The translations under genes and the position numbers were made by a program. A stretch of 63,149 bases of DNA from Bradyrhizobium sp. NAS96.2 (GTDB taxonomy: Bacteria; Pseudomonadota; Alphaproteobacteria; Rhizobiales; Xanthobacteraceae). The notes below the pieces were generated by a model. That model had not been told where the DNA came from. It did no database searches and saw only the letters and a program-made list of their open reading frames with translations. Of the stretch, positions 27,532 to 38,036 are shown in pieces (within the stretch, counting starts at the first letter, position 1; every line of letters starts with the position of its first letter). The stretch covers positions 1 to 63,149 of the forward strand of contig NZ_LGHK01000005.1 of the NCBI RefSeq assembly GCF_001908235.1, given 5' to 3'.

Positions 27532-28377
27532 TGGAGCTGGCTGGCAGGAGCGGCTCTCCCGAAGTCTGGACCGTCGGCTCGCTGAGCGAGCGAATCAGGA
27601 CAACACCTCGCTCCGCTTCGAATTAGGCCGGTCCGGCGGTTGAGATCCTAGCTCTTCATATCGTTGGTCAGCCGACGAGGAAGAAGTCATTGGCGTGCGT
27701 ACCAAAGACCGAAATCGGATATCCATGTCGGCGGGCGACAGGAGGACGGCTGCGAACCGAGGGGCTGATGGCTATCCAGAGGCAGCAGAGGCGATGGTCG
27801 GCGCGCTCAACTAAGGATGGATGACCTGGCATGAGGACAAATCTCATGTCTTGACCATGTCGATGCTTGTCCGCTCTCTTACAAACCACGCCGCCTTGGT
27901 TTGGTTGAGGACACTTTCGCCCCTTTGTTGAGCTCACTGTTTAGAAGCCAAATCAATGTCTTAAGCCATTGGCACAGGCGTTGCTATTAAGATGCCGCAA
28001 CACTGAGTGGTTGGTGCACGTAGATGCCTGAGACGAGCGATGCTTCCCTTTCCTTGGCCACTGCGCCTCGTTCCGGAGAGAGGGAGCCAGCGCGTCCTCG
28101 AATGGACTTTGAGTGCACGACAGAAGCTCCTCTGGCGCATCAGCAAGCCGATCGACGTTCAACAATTGCAGGCAGCGGGGGCGATATCCCACCGCAGCCA
28201 ATTCGCATGTGACGCACGACCGTGCTGATGAGCAGGGCTGAAGGTGTGAGATGCATCCCACACTGCGAGTCGTCGGCGAGAAGGCCTTGGGCTGGAACGC
28301 AACACACGCGTTTGGACCGGAGGGCGGGCCGCTGGAGCACGGGCTTGGCTGTACCTGCAACTTCTAGATCCGTGCAC
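27532..28377. other. Intergenic before the type VI module
   Basis: About 850 bases. A 62-residue frame at 28024-28212 starting MPETSDASLS is the best candidate ORF but has no family and no strong ribosome site. The expected type VI neighbour tssK is not detectable here. Confidence 0.35.
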
Positions 28378-29253
28378 ATGGATGAGCCGACAGTCATTGG
28401 ACCGAGGCCAGCTGGTCCAATCCGCGACAGTCAAAGCGGGCAACCTTCCGGTCTTGTTCAACCGAAGGTCGCCGCTCCGACGGTCCCTTATGCGCCAGTG
28501 CCCACATCTGACGTCGGCGAAGGCTCGGCAGTCAATGATGCCGAAATCGTGGCCCACGGCCTCTTCGAGCCAAAGGCGGTGGAGGACACCTTGGTCGCGG
28601 CAGCAGCGCCGCTCCTTTTGGTCGTCGCGCAGCTTCAATTCGTCAACAATGCCGATATCGGCGCGTTGCATCGTGGAATTGTCGAGCAAATCCGTCGCTT
28701 CGAAGAGCGGGCCATCAAACATCAGGCGAGCGATGTAATAGCCGCTCGTTATGTGATATGCGCGCTCATCGACGAGGCCGTGATGACCACGCGCTGGGGC
28801 GCTGAAAGCGTTTGGAGTGACAATAGCCTGCTCAACCAGTTCCATAACGAGAGCTGGGGCGGCGACAAGGTCTTTCAGATACTCGAGCACACCCAGGCCG
28901 AACCAGCCAAATACCTCGCCTTGCTTAAGCTCATCAATGTCTGCCTGTTGATGGGCTTCGAAGGCAAATATCGCGTGGTCGAAGGCGGCCGCGAGCTACT
29001 TGCAGACTTGCGCTGCGAGGTCGAGCGTCGCTTGCGGGACCACGCGACCTCACCGCCCGCCGAGCTATCGAGCCAATGGCGCGCCATCAGTGCGTGCACG
29101 GGCGTGTGCAGTTACCTGCCGTTGAGGATCGTCTTTACGGCTGCTGCCCTCACGGTCCTCATCGGTTATGGCTTTTTTTGGTGGCGCCTCTCTGGAGAAC
29201 TGGCGCCCGTCGAGCAGTTGCTTGACTTGATCGGCCGGTCCGGGCCGCTCTAA
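28378..29253 (+). CDS. tssL: Type VI secretion TssL/DotU-like inner-membrane protein
   Basis: About 291 residues from the ATG at 28378; the longer frame upstream looks non-coding. The start MDEPTVIGPRPAGP is typical. The DotU/ImpK core is clear: AAAAPLLLVVAQLQF, ARYVICALIDEAV, ESWGGDKVFQILE and LMGFEGKYRVVEGG. A single membrane segment (VFTAAALTVLIGYGFFWW) lies near the C-terminus. TssL anchors the T6SS membrane complex together with TssM, whose gene follows after 12 bases. No other core T6SS genes are present in the window. Confidence 0.85.
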   Translation: MDEPTVIGPRPAGPIRDSQSGQPSGLVQPKVAAPTVPYAPVPTSDVGEGSAVNDAEIVAHGLFEPKAVEDTLVAAAAPLLLVVAQLQFVNNADIGALHRGIVEQIRRFEERAIKHQASDVIAARYVICALIDEAVMTTRWGAESVWSDNSLLNQFHNESWGGDKVFQILEHTQAEPAKYLALLKLINVCLLMGFEGKYRVVEGGRELLADLRCEVERRLRDHATSPPAELSSQWRAISACTGVCSYLPLRIVFTAAALTVLIGYGFFWWRLSGELAPVEQLLDLIGRSGPL

Positions 29254-29265
29254 GGAGAGGTGCAG

Positions 29266-32200
29266 GTGTTCGGCGCGCAATTCGCGGCATCCCTATCGGT
29301 CCGAGGCATCGTGACGCTGATCGGCTTGTCGGCGGTCGGCGTGCTCATCTGGTCCGGCGGACCTTATCTCGACCTGTTCGGTCGATATCCGCTCCAGTCG
29401 GTGACTGTTTGCGCCGCCACAATCGCCGCCGTCTTCCTGGCGGCCATGCTCGTCATCCTTGTCCGACACTGGTTAGCGCGCCACGCCAATCGGCGCGCCA
29501 TCAAGTCGCTGATGGAGAGCGAAGGCTTCATCTCGTCCTCCAGCGATTATAGTCGGGAGGTCGAACTGATCCGTAGGCGCTTCGAGGATGCGTTCAAAGT
29601 CCTGCGCGATACAGTGTTCGCCCGCAAGCGGGGCCCAAGCAATCTGTTCGAGCTGCCCTGGTACATCGTCATCGGTCCACCGGGCGCCGGCAAGACGACG
29701 ATCCTGCGCAATTCAGGGCTCGAGCTTCCGCTGGCCGAGCGGCTCGGCGTCGATCCGGTCGCTGGGGTCGGCGGTACGCGAAACTGCGACTGGTGGTTCA
29801 CCGACGAAGCAGTTCTTATCGAAACCGCAAGCCGTTATAAGACCGAGAATACGGATGACGACGTCGATCGCGCGGCCTGGCACGGCTTTCTCGATTTTCT
29901 CACCGCGCATCGGCGCCAGCGGCCAATCAACGGCGTCGTTGTCGCAATTAGCCTTTCCGATCTCTTGCTGAGCGACAACAATCGGCGGCGGCGGCTCGTC
30001 AGTTCAATCCGTTCGCGGATACAGGAGCTTCTGAACAAGTGTGGAATGCGGATTCCGGTCTATGTTCTGGTGACCAAATGCGATCTCGTGTCTGGCTTCG
30101 CTGAATACTTCGACAATCTCGACCAGGAAGGCCGTGCTCAGGTTTGGGGCAAGACCTTTCCCCTCGATACGGGGGGCGATCACATCAGTGACGTCGTGAC
30201 CCTTGAGATTCAGGAGCTTGTCGAGCGCCTCGAGAGCAAACTGGCCTTTCGCATGCAGGAGGAACGCAATCTCAGCCGCCGCTCAGTCATGTACGCGTTT
30301 CCGAAGGAATTCTGGAGCGCCCAGGCAGCAATCACCGGCTTCGTGAGCGAAGTGTTCCGCATGAGCCGCTTCGAGGTGCGGCCGATACTGCGCGGGGTCT
30401 ACTTTACCAGTAGCACGCAGGAAGGCACGCCGATCGAGCGGGTCAGCGAAGCGATCAGCCGCAGTTTTGGTCTGCACTCCCGGCCGCCCTTGCCTCCAAT
30501 CAGGCCGGGGCAGGCGTTTTTCATCAAGCGGTTGCTGACCGACGTCATCTTCGCTGAGCAGGGCCTGGCCGGTCGCAATTTGAGGCTCGAACGCAAGCTC
30601 GCAGTGCTGCATGGCTGCGGCTATATCGCTGCGGTCATACTGGCGGTGGCTGCATTCGCCCAGTGGTATGATGCCTTCGCCCAAAGCGAAGTACGCATCG
30701 CTGAAACCAGAACAGCTGTACAGACGTTGCAGGCGCACCTTCAAGAAATCCACGAACCGCAGGACCTGAAGAAGCTTTTGCCGCTCCTGAATGCCGCGCG
30801 CCGGTTGCCTCAGGCTGCCGGCGAGGGCACATCGTATGGGTGGCTTGAAGGCTTCGGCATCTCGGCGACCCCGGCGCTGGCGCCGGCTGCGCAGGAGACC
30901 TATGACCACATTCTGGTCGACCGACTGCTGCCAGTTTTCGCCAGCAGGCTTGCTGTCCGCATCGAGGCGTTATTGCGTGCGGGCAACGATACTTTGCTGG
31001 ACCAGGCCAAGGAAGCGTTCCGGACGTATTTGATGCTAAGCAATCCGAGGCATTTCGACCGCGGCAAGGTCGAGCAGGCGGCGCTTACCGAAGTCGCACT
31101 GGCGTTCGCGCTCGATACGACATCATCGGGCGAGTTGAAGGAGCATTTCTCACGCCTGATTGAGCTGTTGCCGAAGCCCATCACGACTGACCAGAAATTC
31201 GTGATCGCTGTCGGCTCGCGGCTGATGGAGCGCCCTCCCGTCGAGCACGTCTACATCCGTTTGTTGCGCGAAGCAGCGCAGAACACCCAGCTCCGGCCGA
31301 TCGACCTGGTCCGTCTGCTCGGTTCCGGCGAGCTTGAGATGCGCGCTCCGCAGATTGTATCTCCCGATATTCTACAGCACGACCCTCTCGATTCGAGCAA
31401 TGGTGCCATCATCCCCGGCATCTTCACGCGCGACGGGTTCCTCGATTTTCTGCTGCACCGCCTCCCGCTCATCATCAAAGAAGAGCAAACCGACGACTGG
31501 ATCCTTGCCGGTGGTCCCTTGGACACGGCCGATATGCAGCAGCTCGCATTGAAGGTTATTGACCGGTATGTTGACGACTATATTCGCATTTGGACAAGTG
31601 CCTTAAGCAACATTCGCGCCGTCAAGTTCGACGACATGCAGCGCGGCGCAGCAATTTTGCGTGGACTCGCCGGATCACAAAGCGCGCTGCTGCAGATCAT
31701 TTCCGTGGTGCGCGACCATACAAACCTACCACCAATCCGAGAGATGGCCTCCGCCAAGACGGGTGCTGCCGCGTCCGCCGCGTTTTCGGCAGCATTCGGC
31801 GATGCGCCTTGGCCAGGAACACGAATCACCGAAGCGTTCCGGCCTCTGGCCCGACTGACCATGGCGGAAGCCCCGGGACAGCCGGCCGGCATGGATCAAA
31901 TCCGCGACCGTTTCGGTGGCCTCTATGCGACGATGGCCAACATCGCGTCGGCGCCGGATCCTGGCCGGACTGCATTGCAGCTCGTTCTGCGGCGCGCCAA
32001 AGATCCAAATAGCGATTCCTTCGGCGCCTTGCGCGCCGATTCGGCGCTCCGGCCGGAGCTGGTCCGCACCATCATGAATGACGTCGCGCTCTCGACATGG
32101 AGCGTCTTGCTCAAACAGGCGCACGGCTATGTCAATGCAGTTTGGGTGGGCGAAGTCGTCCCGCTCTGCGCGGCTGCCATCTTCCAACGCTATCCAATGT

Positions 32201-32829
32201 ATGCGACGGCGACTGAGGACATGACACTGAAGGATTTTAGCGATTTGTTCCGACCCGGCGGCGTTCTCGATGACTTTTTTCAGAGGTACTTGTCGCCGCT
32301 AGTCGTCAAGGGCCGAAACGGCCTTGCGCTTGCGACCATCGATGGCGCCGCGGTCCCGATCCATGCGAATGCCCTGGCTCAGTTCCAGCGCGCGCAGGAG
32401 ATTCGGAAGGCGTTTTTCAGCGGCCCCGGCTCTGCGCCCGCCGTTAAATTCAGCATCAAGCCTGTCTATCTCGCCTCCCATCTGCGGCGCGCGACTTTCG
32501 CCATGGATGGCAAGGAGATTTTCTATCGTCACGAGGCGCCGCGCTCCTACGACCTCGAGTGGCCGGCCCCGACCAAAGCAAGCACTGCCTCCATCACACT
32601 GACCGCCTTGGATGGGACCGAGGAGAAGATTGAGAGCTCAGGTCCTTGGGCATTGTTCAGGCTTGTCGGTGCCTCGCGGCTGTCTTCACGTGGCACCTCC
32701 AATCGCTTCACCTTAACGATCGGCGGAGCCGGCCGACCCAGTGTGACTTACGAGCTACGCGCGGAAAGTAAAAGCAATCCGTTCAGCTCGAATGTCCTTC
32801 GTTCGTTCCGTTGTCCGAATAGCCTGTGA
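29266..32829 (+). CDS. tssM: Type VI secretion TssM/IcmF-like inner-membrane protein
   Basis: About 1187 residues; the GTG at 29266 is chosen because AAGGAGAG lies 7 bases upstream (a GTG at 29260 is too close to it). Two membrane segments at the N-terminus (GIVTLIGLSAVGVLIW, VTVCAATIAAVFLAAMLVILV) and a third near residue 450. A cytoplasmic NTPase-like domain has the P-loop GPPGAGKTT near residue 138. The large periplasmic part ends with the normal family end ...NPFSSNVLRSFRCP. TssM spans the inner membrane and contacts TssJ and TssL. It looks intact. Confidence 0.88.
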   Translation: MFGAQFAASLSVRGIVTLIGLSAVGVLIWSGGPYLDLFGRYPLQSVTVCAATIAAVFLAAMLVILVRHWLARHANRRAIKSLMESEGFISSSSDYSREVELIRRRFEDAFKVLRDTVFARKRGPSNLFELPWYIVIGPPGAGKTTILRNSGLELPLAERLGVDPVAGVGGTRNCDWWFTDEAVLIETASRYKTENTDDDVDRAAWHGFLDFLTAHRRQRPINGVVVAISLSDLLLSDNNRRRRLVSSIRSRIQELLNKCGMRIPVYVLVTKCDLVSGFAEYFDNLDQEGRAQVWGKTFPLDTGGDHISDVVTLEIQELVERLESKLAFRMQEERNLSRRSVMYAFPKEFWSAQAAITGFVSEVFRMSRFEVRPILRGVYFTSSTQEGTPIERVSEAISRSFGLHSRPPLPPIRPGQAFFIKRLLTDVIFAEQGLAGRNLRLERKLAVLHGCGYIAAVILAVAAFAQWYDAFAQSEVRIAETRTAVQTLQAHLQEIHEPQDLKKLLPLLNAARRLPQAAGEGTSYGWLEGFGISATPALAPAAQETYDHILVDRLLPVFASRLAVRIEALLRAGNDTLLDQAKEAFRTYLMLSNPRHFDRGKVEQAALTEVALAFALDTTSSGELKEHFSRLIELLPKPITTDQKFVIAVGSRLMERPPVEHVYIRLLREAAQNTQLRPIDLVRLLGSGELEMRAPQIVSPDILQHDPLDSSNGAIIPGIFTRDGFLDFLLHRLPLIIKEEQTDDWILAGGPLDTADMQQLALKVIDRYVDDYIRIWTSALSNIRAVKFDDMQRGAAILRGLAGSQSALLQIISVVRDHTNLPPIREMASAKTGAAASAAFSAAFGDAPWPGTRITEAFRPLARLTMAEAPGQPAGMDQIRDRFGGLYATMANIASAPDPGRTALQLVLRRAKDPNSDSFGALRADSALRPELVRTIMNDVALSTWSVLLKQAHGYVNAVWVGEVVPLCAAAIFQRYPMYATATEDMTLKDFSDLFRPGGVLDDFFQRYLSPLVVKGRNGLALATIDGAAVPIHANALAQFQRAQEIRKAFFSGPGSAPAVKFSIKPVYLASHLRRATFAMDGKEIFYRHEAPRSYDLEWPAPTKASTASITLTALDGTEEKIESSGPWALFRLVGASRLSSRGTSNRFTLTIGGAGRPSVTYELRAESKSNPFSSNVLRSFRCPNSL

Positions 32830-33071
32830 CGACAACGCTGTGAGCGCGGTTCCTAACCGTTTCGGGATAAAAGGGCTAAATGCAGCCGGCTGCGAGGGAA
32901 TACTCGGTTCCACCGAGACGCCGAAACACCGCCTCCTGTTGATCGCAAGTGGCCGTTCCACACGTCCACGATATGTAGCATCGGCTTCGAAATGATCCTG
33001 CATTGCCTGCTCATGCAAGAGGCAACCGACGATACGAATGCGATCGTTGGTCACTTGGTTGGGGCTACGCA

Positions 33072-33980
33072 GTGAATCCAGCTGCCTCCCTGGGATACGT
33101 GCTTGGCGGTCGTTTCGACCTGCTAGAGGTGATCAATGAGGGTAGCGCCTGTACCGTCTATCGCGCGATCGATCGGATCGGCCTGTGGGCACGCGAACAA
33201 AATCCGGAAGTAGCAGTGCAGGTCATTCACCCACATTCGAAGATACGCCAGAAAATTGTCGAGCTGCTGCATCGCCAGGCACGTCTTTTGCGTAACTCCA
33301 TGCACCGCAATTTGGTGCAAATCTACGATTCCGATTACGACGGCAAGTATCACTACCTGGTCATGGAGCTCCTAAAGGGCCGCTCGCTAGCGCAGATCCT
33401 TGCCGATCGCCAGGGACAGCCGTTGTCACCCTCGCTATCCTTTCAGATCGTCCGTGGTGTCGGGCAGGCGCTCGCGCACATGCACCGTCTCGGGATCGTC
33501 CATGGCGGCCTCAAACCAAGCAACATCTTCATAACTTCGACGGGCGAAATCAAAATTCTGGATTGGGGGACAGCGCTCAAGCTCGACGTTCCGGCGCAAC
33601 ACGATAGGGCCACAGCCATACTCGCCCAAATCGGCCTGCTGACACCGGCATATACCTCGCCAGAGTTATTGATGGGAGAGCCGCCAGCAGAGAGCGACGA
33701 TGTCTATTCCCTCGCGGTGGTGACCTATCTGGCCCTGACTGGCGCCCATCCTTATGCGCAGCAGGCAGCCGATGAGGCACTCAAGGTGAACCTCACACCG
33801 GCACCGCCGCGGACCATTTCGCCAGCGCAATGGCGGGTGCTCGCTTCAGGCCTTGCCCTTGACCGCCGCGACCGTATCGAGAATGTGGACGAGTTCGTCC
33901 AGCGCCTCGGCCACCCGCCCTGGCTCTACCGGTTGTTCGGCCAGCGTATGCTGCTTCGAGAGCCTGATAGGCCCAGCTGA
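33072..33980 (+). CDS. T6SS-linked Ser/Thr-kinase-like protein with degenerate active site
   Basis: About 303 residues from the GTG at 33072 (earlier in-frame starts are less likely). The kinase fold is clear: LGGRFDLLEVINEGSACTVYRA, YLVMELLKGRSL, IVHGGLKPSNIFI, IKILDWGTA and YTSPELLMGE. Key residues are missing. The VAIK lysine is Gln (VAVQVIH), and the HRD catalytic Asp is Gly (HGG). DFG reads DWG. It therefore looks like a pseudokinase. In other T6SS clusters a kinase of this type (PpkA) controls assembly through phosphorylation; here a scaffold role is more likely. It follows tssM by about 240 bases. Confidence 0.7.
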   Translation: MNPAASLGYVLGGRFDLLEVINEGSACTVYRAIDRIGLWAREQNPEVAVQVIHPHSKIRQKIVELLHRQARLLRNSMHRNLVQIYDSDYDGKYHYLVMELLKGRSLAQILADRQGQPLSPSLSFQIVRGVGQALAHMHRLGIVHGGLKPSNIFITSTGEIKILDWGTALKLDVPAQHDRATAILAQIGLLTPAYTSPELLMGEPPAESDDVYSLAVVTYLALTGAHPYAQQAADEALKVNLTPAPPRTISPAQWRVLASGLALDRRDRIENVDEFVQRLGHPPWLYRLFGQRMLLREPDRPS

Positions 33981-34396
33981 AGTTTACATTATCAGGCAGT
34001 CAGCATCGACGGCGGCCAGGATCTCTCCTTGAGTGTTCATCGCCACTCGCGAGCGAGAATCCTCCACGTCGCTGATGCGCGCCGACCCAGCACCCTGATG
34101 CAATTGGTCTGTTGGTTCGGTAAGATGATGCAGCCTTGCGATCATCAGCATAAAAACGACATTTTGGATGTTGGTTGCCGACAAGGGTTGTCGGCATTCG
34201 AACATTACGCGGCTTCATTTGAAGCGGGCTGTTATTCGCCGCTGAGCGCCAGATTTCGCAGCGCGTGCAAAGACCACAATGACGCGCAATGCGTGCCAAT
34301 TACGTGCTCCTCTTTGCGAAAGCTCAAGTGAGCCAACCAGCAAATGGGCTAGCATGGACCTTGTTCTCTCTCTTGTCTCCAGGCCATCTCCGGACC
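33981..34396. other. Intergenic, nothing recognised
   Basis: About 416 bases between the kinase-like gene and the TauE/SafE remnant. Small frames on both strands show no family resemblance. Confidence 0.35.
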
Positions 34397-35133
34397 ATGC
34401 AATCAACATTACTCGTCACCTTGTTGATAGGCCTGGTCTCACTGTTGTACTCGACCGCCGGCCAGGTCGGGGGACAGCTTTTTTCGCAGTCATGGCCTTT
34501 GCAGGCCTTTCGGCCGAGCAGATGCGCCCAACTGCACTTGTCTTAAATGTTGTTGCCGCCAGCTATGCGACTTGGAGGCTGCATCGGCACAAAAAGATTG
34601 AATGGAATCTGCTTTGGCAGATCTCGATTCCGTCAATGTTGACGGCCTTCATCGGCGGGCTGCTGGCGATCGGCGGATCGCTGTACTCTATCATGACCGG
34701 TACGCTGCTGATTGCAGCCTCGTTCTTGATGTTGCTCAAGCGTCGTGTTGGCAACGTCAAGCATGGTCAGGTGCCGCCTGGTCGTGCCGCGCTGGTAGGC
34801 GCTGCCACGGGCCTGCTCTCCGGATTCACGGGAATTGGCGGTGGTGTATTTCTCGTCCCACTCATCTTGATGCTTGGTTGGGTCTCTCCGAGGCAGGCTG
34901 CTGGGCTCTCACCGCCATTCATCCTCTGCAATTCGGTACTCGCGCTGGCGGGGGTGCTGCTGTCCGGTCAGTCAGTGAACCCAGATATTGCCTTCTACAT
35001 ATTCGGTGCAGTTCTTGGAGCCATGCTGGGAACCTGCATCGGGCTGCGGTGGATGAACGATTGGGCCACGCGATATGTTCTTGCGACCATCCTATTCTTT
35101 GCGCGCCAGGCTGTTGGTATCGCGGTAAGGTAA
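34397..35133 (+). pseudogene. TauE/SafE-family membrane exporter, frameshifted
   Basis: The ATG at 34397 opens MQSTLLVTLLIGLVSLLYSTAGQVGG in one frame; the protein continues as TAFFAVMAFAGLSAEQMRP in another. Adding one G to the G5 tract at 34469-34473 restores a single frame giving a protein of about 245 residues with several membrane helices and the GFTGIGGGVFLVPL motif typical of TauE/SafE transporters. These move sulfur or other anions across the inner membrane. Either a real one-base loss or a sequence error. Confidence 0.6.
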
Positions 35134-35880
35134 TGGCCGGATTTAGGCCTTTCTGTCTTGCCGTCCCTGCTTTCGTGGCGGCTTGAGGGTGATTGTTTTC
35201 ATCGCGTGTGAGCACGTCGACCTTGGCGCCGGCTTCGTTGATGCAATATTCGCGGCGGACGTCGGAGCCCGCGAATTGCAACAGGCTGCATCACGAGGTG
35301 TTCTTCTCCGAGCGCTCGCTGATCACGTCCAGCAACAACAAGGTCGCCGCGACCATCGATTTCCTCCGCACCAAGGCGACATCTACCAGGGGCGTTTGCC
35401 GCCGCCGATTCGAGGACGTCGTGATCATCGCGTGCCTCAACGCCGTACGCGACGATAGACGTCAATACGGCATACGCTCCACGCGGTAGTGCGCGGTTGC
35501 TTTGCCGGAACCGGCTATGCGATCGAGGATGCGGATGGAGTCTATGACGAGGTCTGTCACAAGGCGGCGCAGGATTACGGTGGCAGGAGTTTCTCCAGGC
35601 GGAGGGACGCCATAAGTTGCCGATGACCAGATTGGCGCTCACGGCCGATGAGTTTTGCTGCGCTTGTGCGAAAGAATGGACGAATCCTCTGCGTCGTTCG
35701 CTGGGACCGAGCTGATGGCGCCAAGTCCGGCGCGTGAGCGAGACGGTCCTTCCGGTGGGACATCGGGCTTTGCCTCCGCGCCAAGCCGCGGAGGTCAAGC
35801 CTCGCCAAGCGGGCGCAACCCAGGGCTTGTGCCCCTGCTATAGTTTGGCTAGACCGCAAGGGTTCATTTAGGAGTTGACG
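35134..35880. other. Decayed region, no intact gene recognised
   Basis: About 750 bases with scattered protein-like pieces in different frames (for example HKLPMTRLALTADEFCCACAKEW near 35615-35690) that look like a broken small gene. No identifiable family. The last 10 bases include AGGAG, which serves the cold-shock gene. Confidence 0.35.
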
Positions 35881-36087
35881 ATGCCAATTGGTACTGTGAC
35901 ATGGTTTAAGCCGACCAAAGGTTATGGCTTCATCAAACCAGATGATGGTGGCCCCGACGTCTTCGTACACATGCGTGCCGTTGAAAAGGCCGGCTACCCG
36001 GATCTCGCGGAGGGAGCGAAGATCAGCTACGAACTGAAGATCGGCACTTCGGGTAAAGCCTCTGCTGAGAACCTGCGGATTGGGTGA
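35881..36087 (+). CDS. Cold-shock-domain protein (CspA family)
   Basis: 68 residues. GTVTWFKPTKGYGFIKPDDG holds the RNP1 motif, and DVFVHMRAV the RNP2 motif. AGGAG lies 6 bases upstream of the ATG; an alternative TTG start would add two residues. Family members bind single-stranded RNA/DNA and act as RNA chaperones. It stands alone in a decayed region. Confidence 0.88.
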   Translation: MPIGTVTWFKPTKGYGFIKPDDGGPDVFVHMRAVEKAGYPDLAEGAKISYELKIGTSGKASAENLRIG

Positions 36088-36614
36088 GGTCGCCCTTATA
36101 GAGACATGCTGGAGGATACCGCCGTCGCGGGCCGCGGTGTCCGAACCTCAAGAAAGCAGGATGCAAGCGCGATCGAGAGCCGTTCAGATCATGGTGATCG
36201 CGTCCGCGCGAACTCCTCGGGGATTGCGACCGAAAGAGACGGCGCTTGTGCAAAACGTGACGATTTGTACGACAGAACGATCGAGGCCTTCGGCAGCCCT
36301 GCGGACCAAGGTGAAGTCATTGGCCCGCGCGGAATATCTCACCCTTTGCAGAATATCCAACGGTCGATATCAACCCACCTGGTGGTGAGACCGATGCGAT
36401 CGGCAGCTGCCAGAACATCAGCTGGATCGATAAGACATGAGGCATTGGCGCGGTCGAGCGCAGCACTCTCCCTTGCGGTAGCAGCGCGTTGCCGCCCAGG
36501 ATCAAGGCCGCGAAGGGTATAGGGCACCCTCGCATCAACTCCGGCGGTTTCGCCATTGAAGCAGCAACATGCGGTGCGTTTCGAATGGCCTGCGAGGCGC
36601 CGAGCATGTTCCGC
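36088..36614. other. No gene recognised
   Basis: About 530 bases with overlapping open frames on both strands, none with a family or a good start. Probably residual debris. Confidence 0.35.
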
Positions 36615-36773
36615 TTAGGAAGACGAGGCGTGCTTTCGCTCAGATTTGCGAACTTTCAAGGCGCGACGTTTCATCGTCGCCGTAAGCTTCTTTGTTCCTG
36701 GTTTGTTGGGTGCAACGCGGAGTACGCTGCCGGTCTCCGAAACAAATTGACCATCCTTGTCTATTCGTTTCAT
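36615..36773 (-). CDS. 52-residue basic protein of unknown function
   Basis: A short minus-strand ORF with a strong ribosome site, GGAGA 7 bases before the ATG. It begins MKRIDKDGQFVSETGSVLRV and continues with a very basic half (KPGTKKLTATMKRRALKVRK) and a Ser-rich end. It has about 16 Lys/Arg in 52 residues. I recognise no family. Too small for typical ORF cut-offs; the good ribosome site and its ordered composition support it as a real gene. Confidence 0.45.
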   Translation of the reverse strand: MKRIDKDGQFVSETGSVLRVAPNKPGTKKLTATMKRRALKVRKSERKHASSS

Positions 36774-37697
36774 GCAGTTCTCCAATTAATAGCCTTATGC
36801 CGAACCTTGATTTCGAAGTAGCCCTAAGGACCAACCGCTAGCGAAAAATCACGTCCATCGCTTTCGCATTCTGTCTTTCCATTTCGGCTCATGTGCTTAT
36901 CGCAAACGAAAAGCAGGAACAAGCGTCAAGCATTGTACGATCCGGACGCGGATTGCGTCATCATGTCCGAGCGCACCAGCTTCGCTATGCCCCAATGTAG
37001 AATGACCTACGTATTCAATAATTCTTTTCATTACGCGCAACTCCATGATCTATGATTAAAGGAACGGTCGCAATAGACTCGTATCAACCGGTCATTATCC
37101 ATTGAAGCGATCAGCGGCCGCAGGAAGATTTCGACGATGCTGGTTGTCGCATTGTCCGTCGCGGCCAAATCAGATCTCGCGAACGTAGCGTTCGACCTGT
37201 GATCCTACATAGTCCTCCTGAACTTGCTCTGTGGATTCATCATCAGGCAGTCGTCAGATGCTCCCCTACATCACCTGCTAAAGCGAGGGATTGCGCGCGA
37301 TCTCGCGCTCGCACAGCAAGATCAGAGTCTTACGCGCCGACATCTGCGGCGCCTGGAAGCGATGCTGCAGGAGGAACTGGTGATCATTGGCATCCGGAAC
37401 GTGCGCGACCAGGATCGCTTGATCCTCGAGACGATCACAACGGCATTCCATCGGCCGGCGTTTACTGATCCGCTCGGAGAGGCGTTGAAGGACACTCAGG
37501 CCGCGCTGCGGACGGGAGAGCTCGTCGACCGCCAGAGTCGTCACGTAATTCGCAAGGCCGTTGGCGGTTGGCGTTGTATTGAGGAACCGGCTTGAAGGGC
37601 GGGCCTGAAAGACCTGGACGATGAATTGACCAAGCTAAAAGGATTGCTCATCGCCGAGATCAGGGACGGTCGCCTATCGGAGGGCGGCTGATCCGAA
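36774..37697. other. Mostly non-coding, possible fragment of a conjugation-linked gene
   Basis: The left 430 bases are relatively AT-rich with no ORF. A frame at 37224-37595 (LRRLEAMLQEELVIIGIRN, ITTAFHRPAFTDPLGEALK) looks protein-like but is not recognised and has no ribosome site. It directly precedes the TraG remnant and may belong to the same lost mobile element. Confidence 0.3.
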
Positions 37698-38036
37698 ATG
37701 GCACCGTCGCCTTTGCCGTTCGCGGTCTCAGCCCAGAGGACAGGCAATGATTTCGACCTGCGCAAGCTGCGACAGGAGTCGATGTTGGTCTATCTCGGCG
37801 TCACGCCGGACAATCTCGAGCGCATGGGGCCTCTGTTGAACCTCTTCTTTCAATATGTCGTCGATCTCAACACCGGCGAGCTGCCGGAACATAATTCGAA
37901 GCTCAATCGCAAGGTTCCCTCTTGCTCGACGGCTTCCCAGCAACCGGCAATATCAACGTCCTGGCGAAATCGGTCGCGTTCGTTGCCGGATACGGCATCC
38001 GACTTCGGACCGTCGTTCAAAGCCAGGCGTAACTTC
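37698..38036 (+). pseudogene. Fragment of a TraG/VirD4-type conjugative coupling protein
   Basis: Frame pieces read NDFDLRKLRQESMLVYLGVT, LLNLFFQYVVDLNTGELPE and, after a frame change at about 37915, LLLDGFPATGNINVLAKSVAFVAGYGIRLRTVVQSQA. This is the C-terminal ATPase region of TraG-like type IV coupling proteins, in which LLLDEF is the Walker B strand (here the Glu is Gly). It is clearly a dead relic of a conjugative element. Confidence 0.65.
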
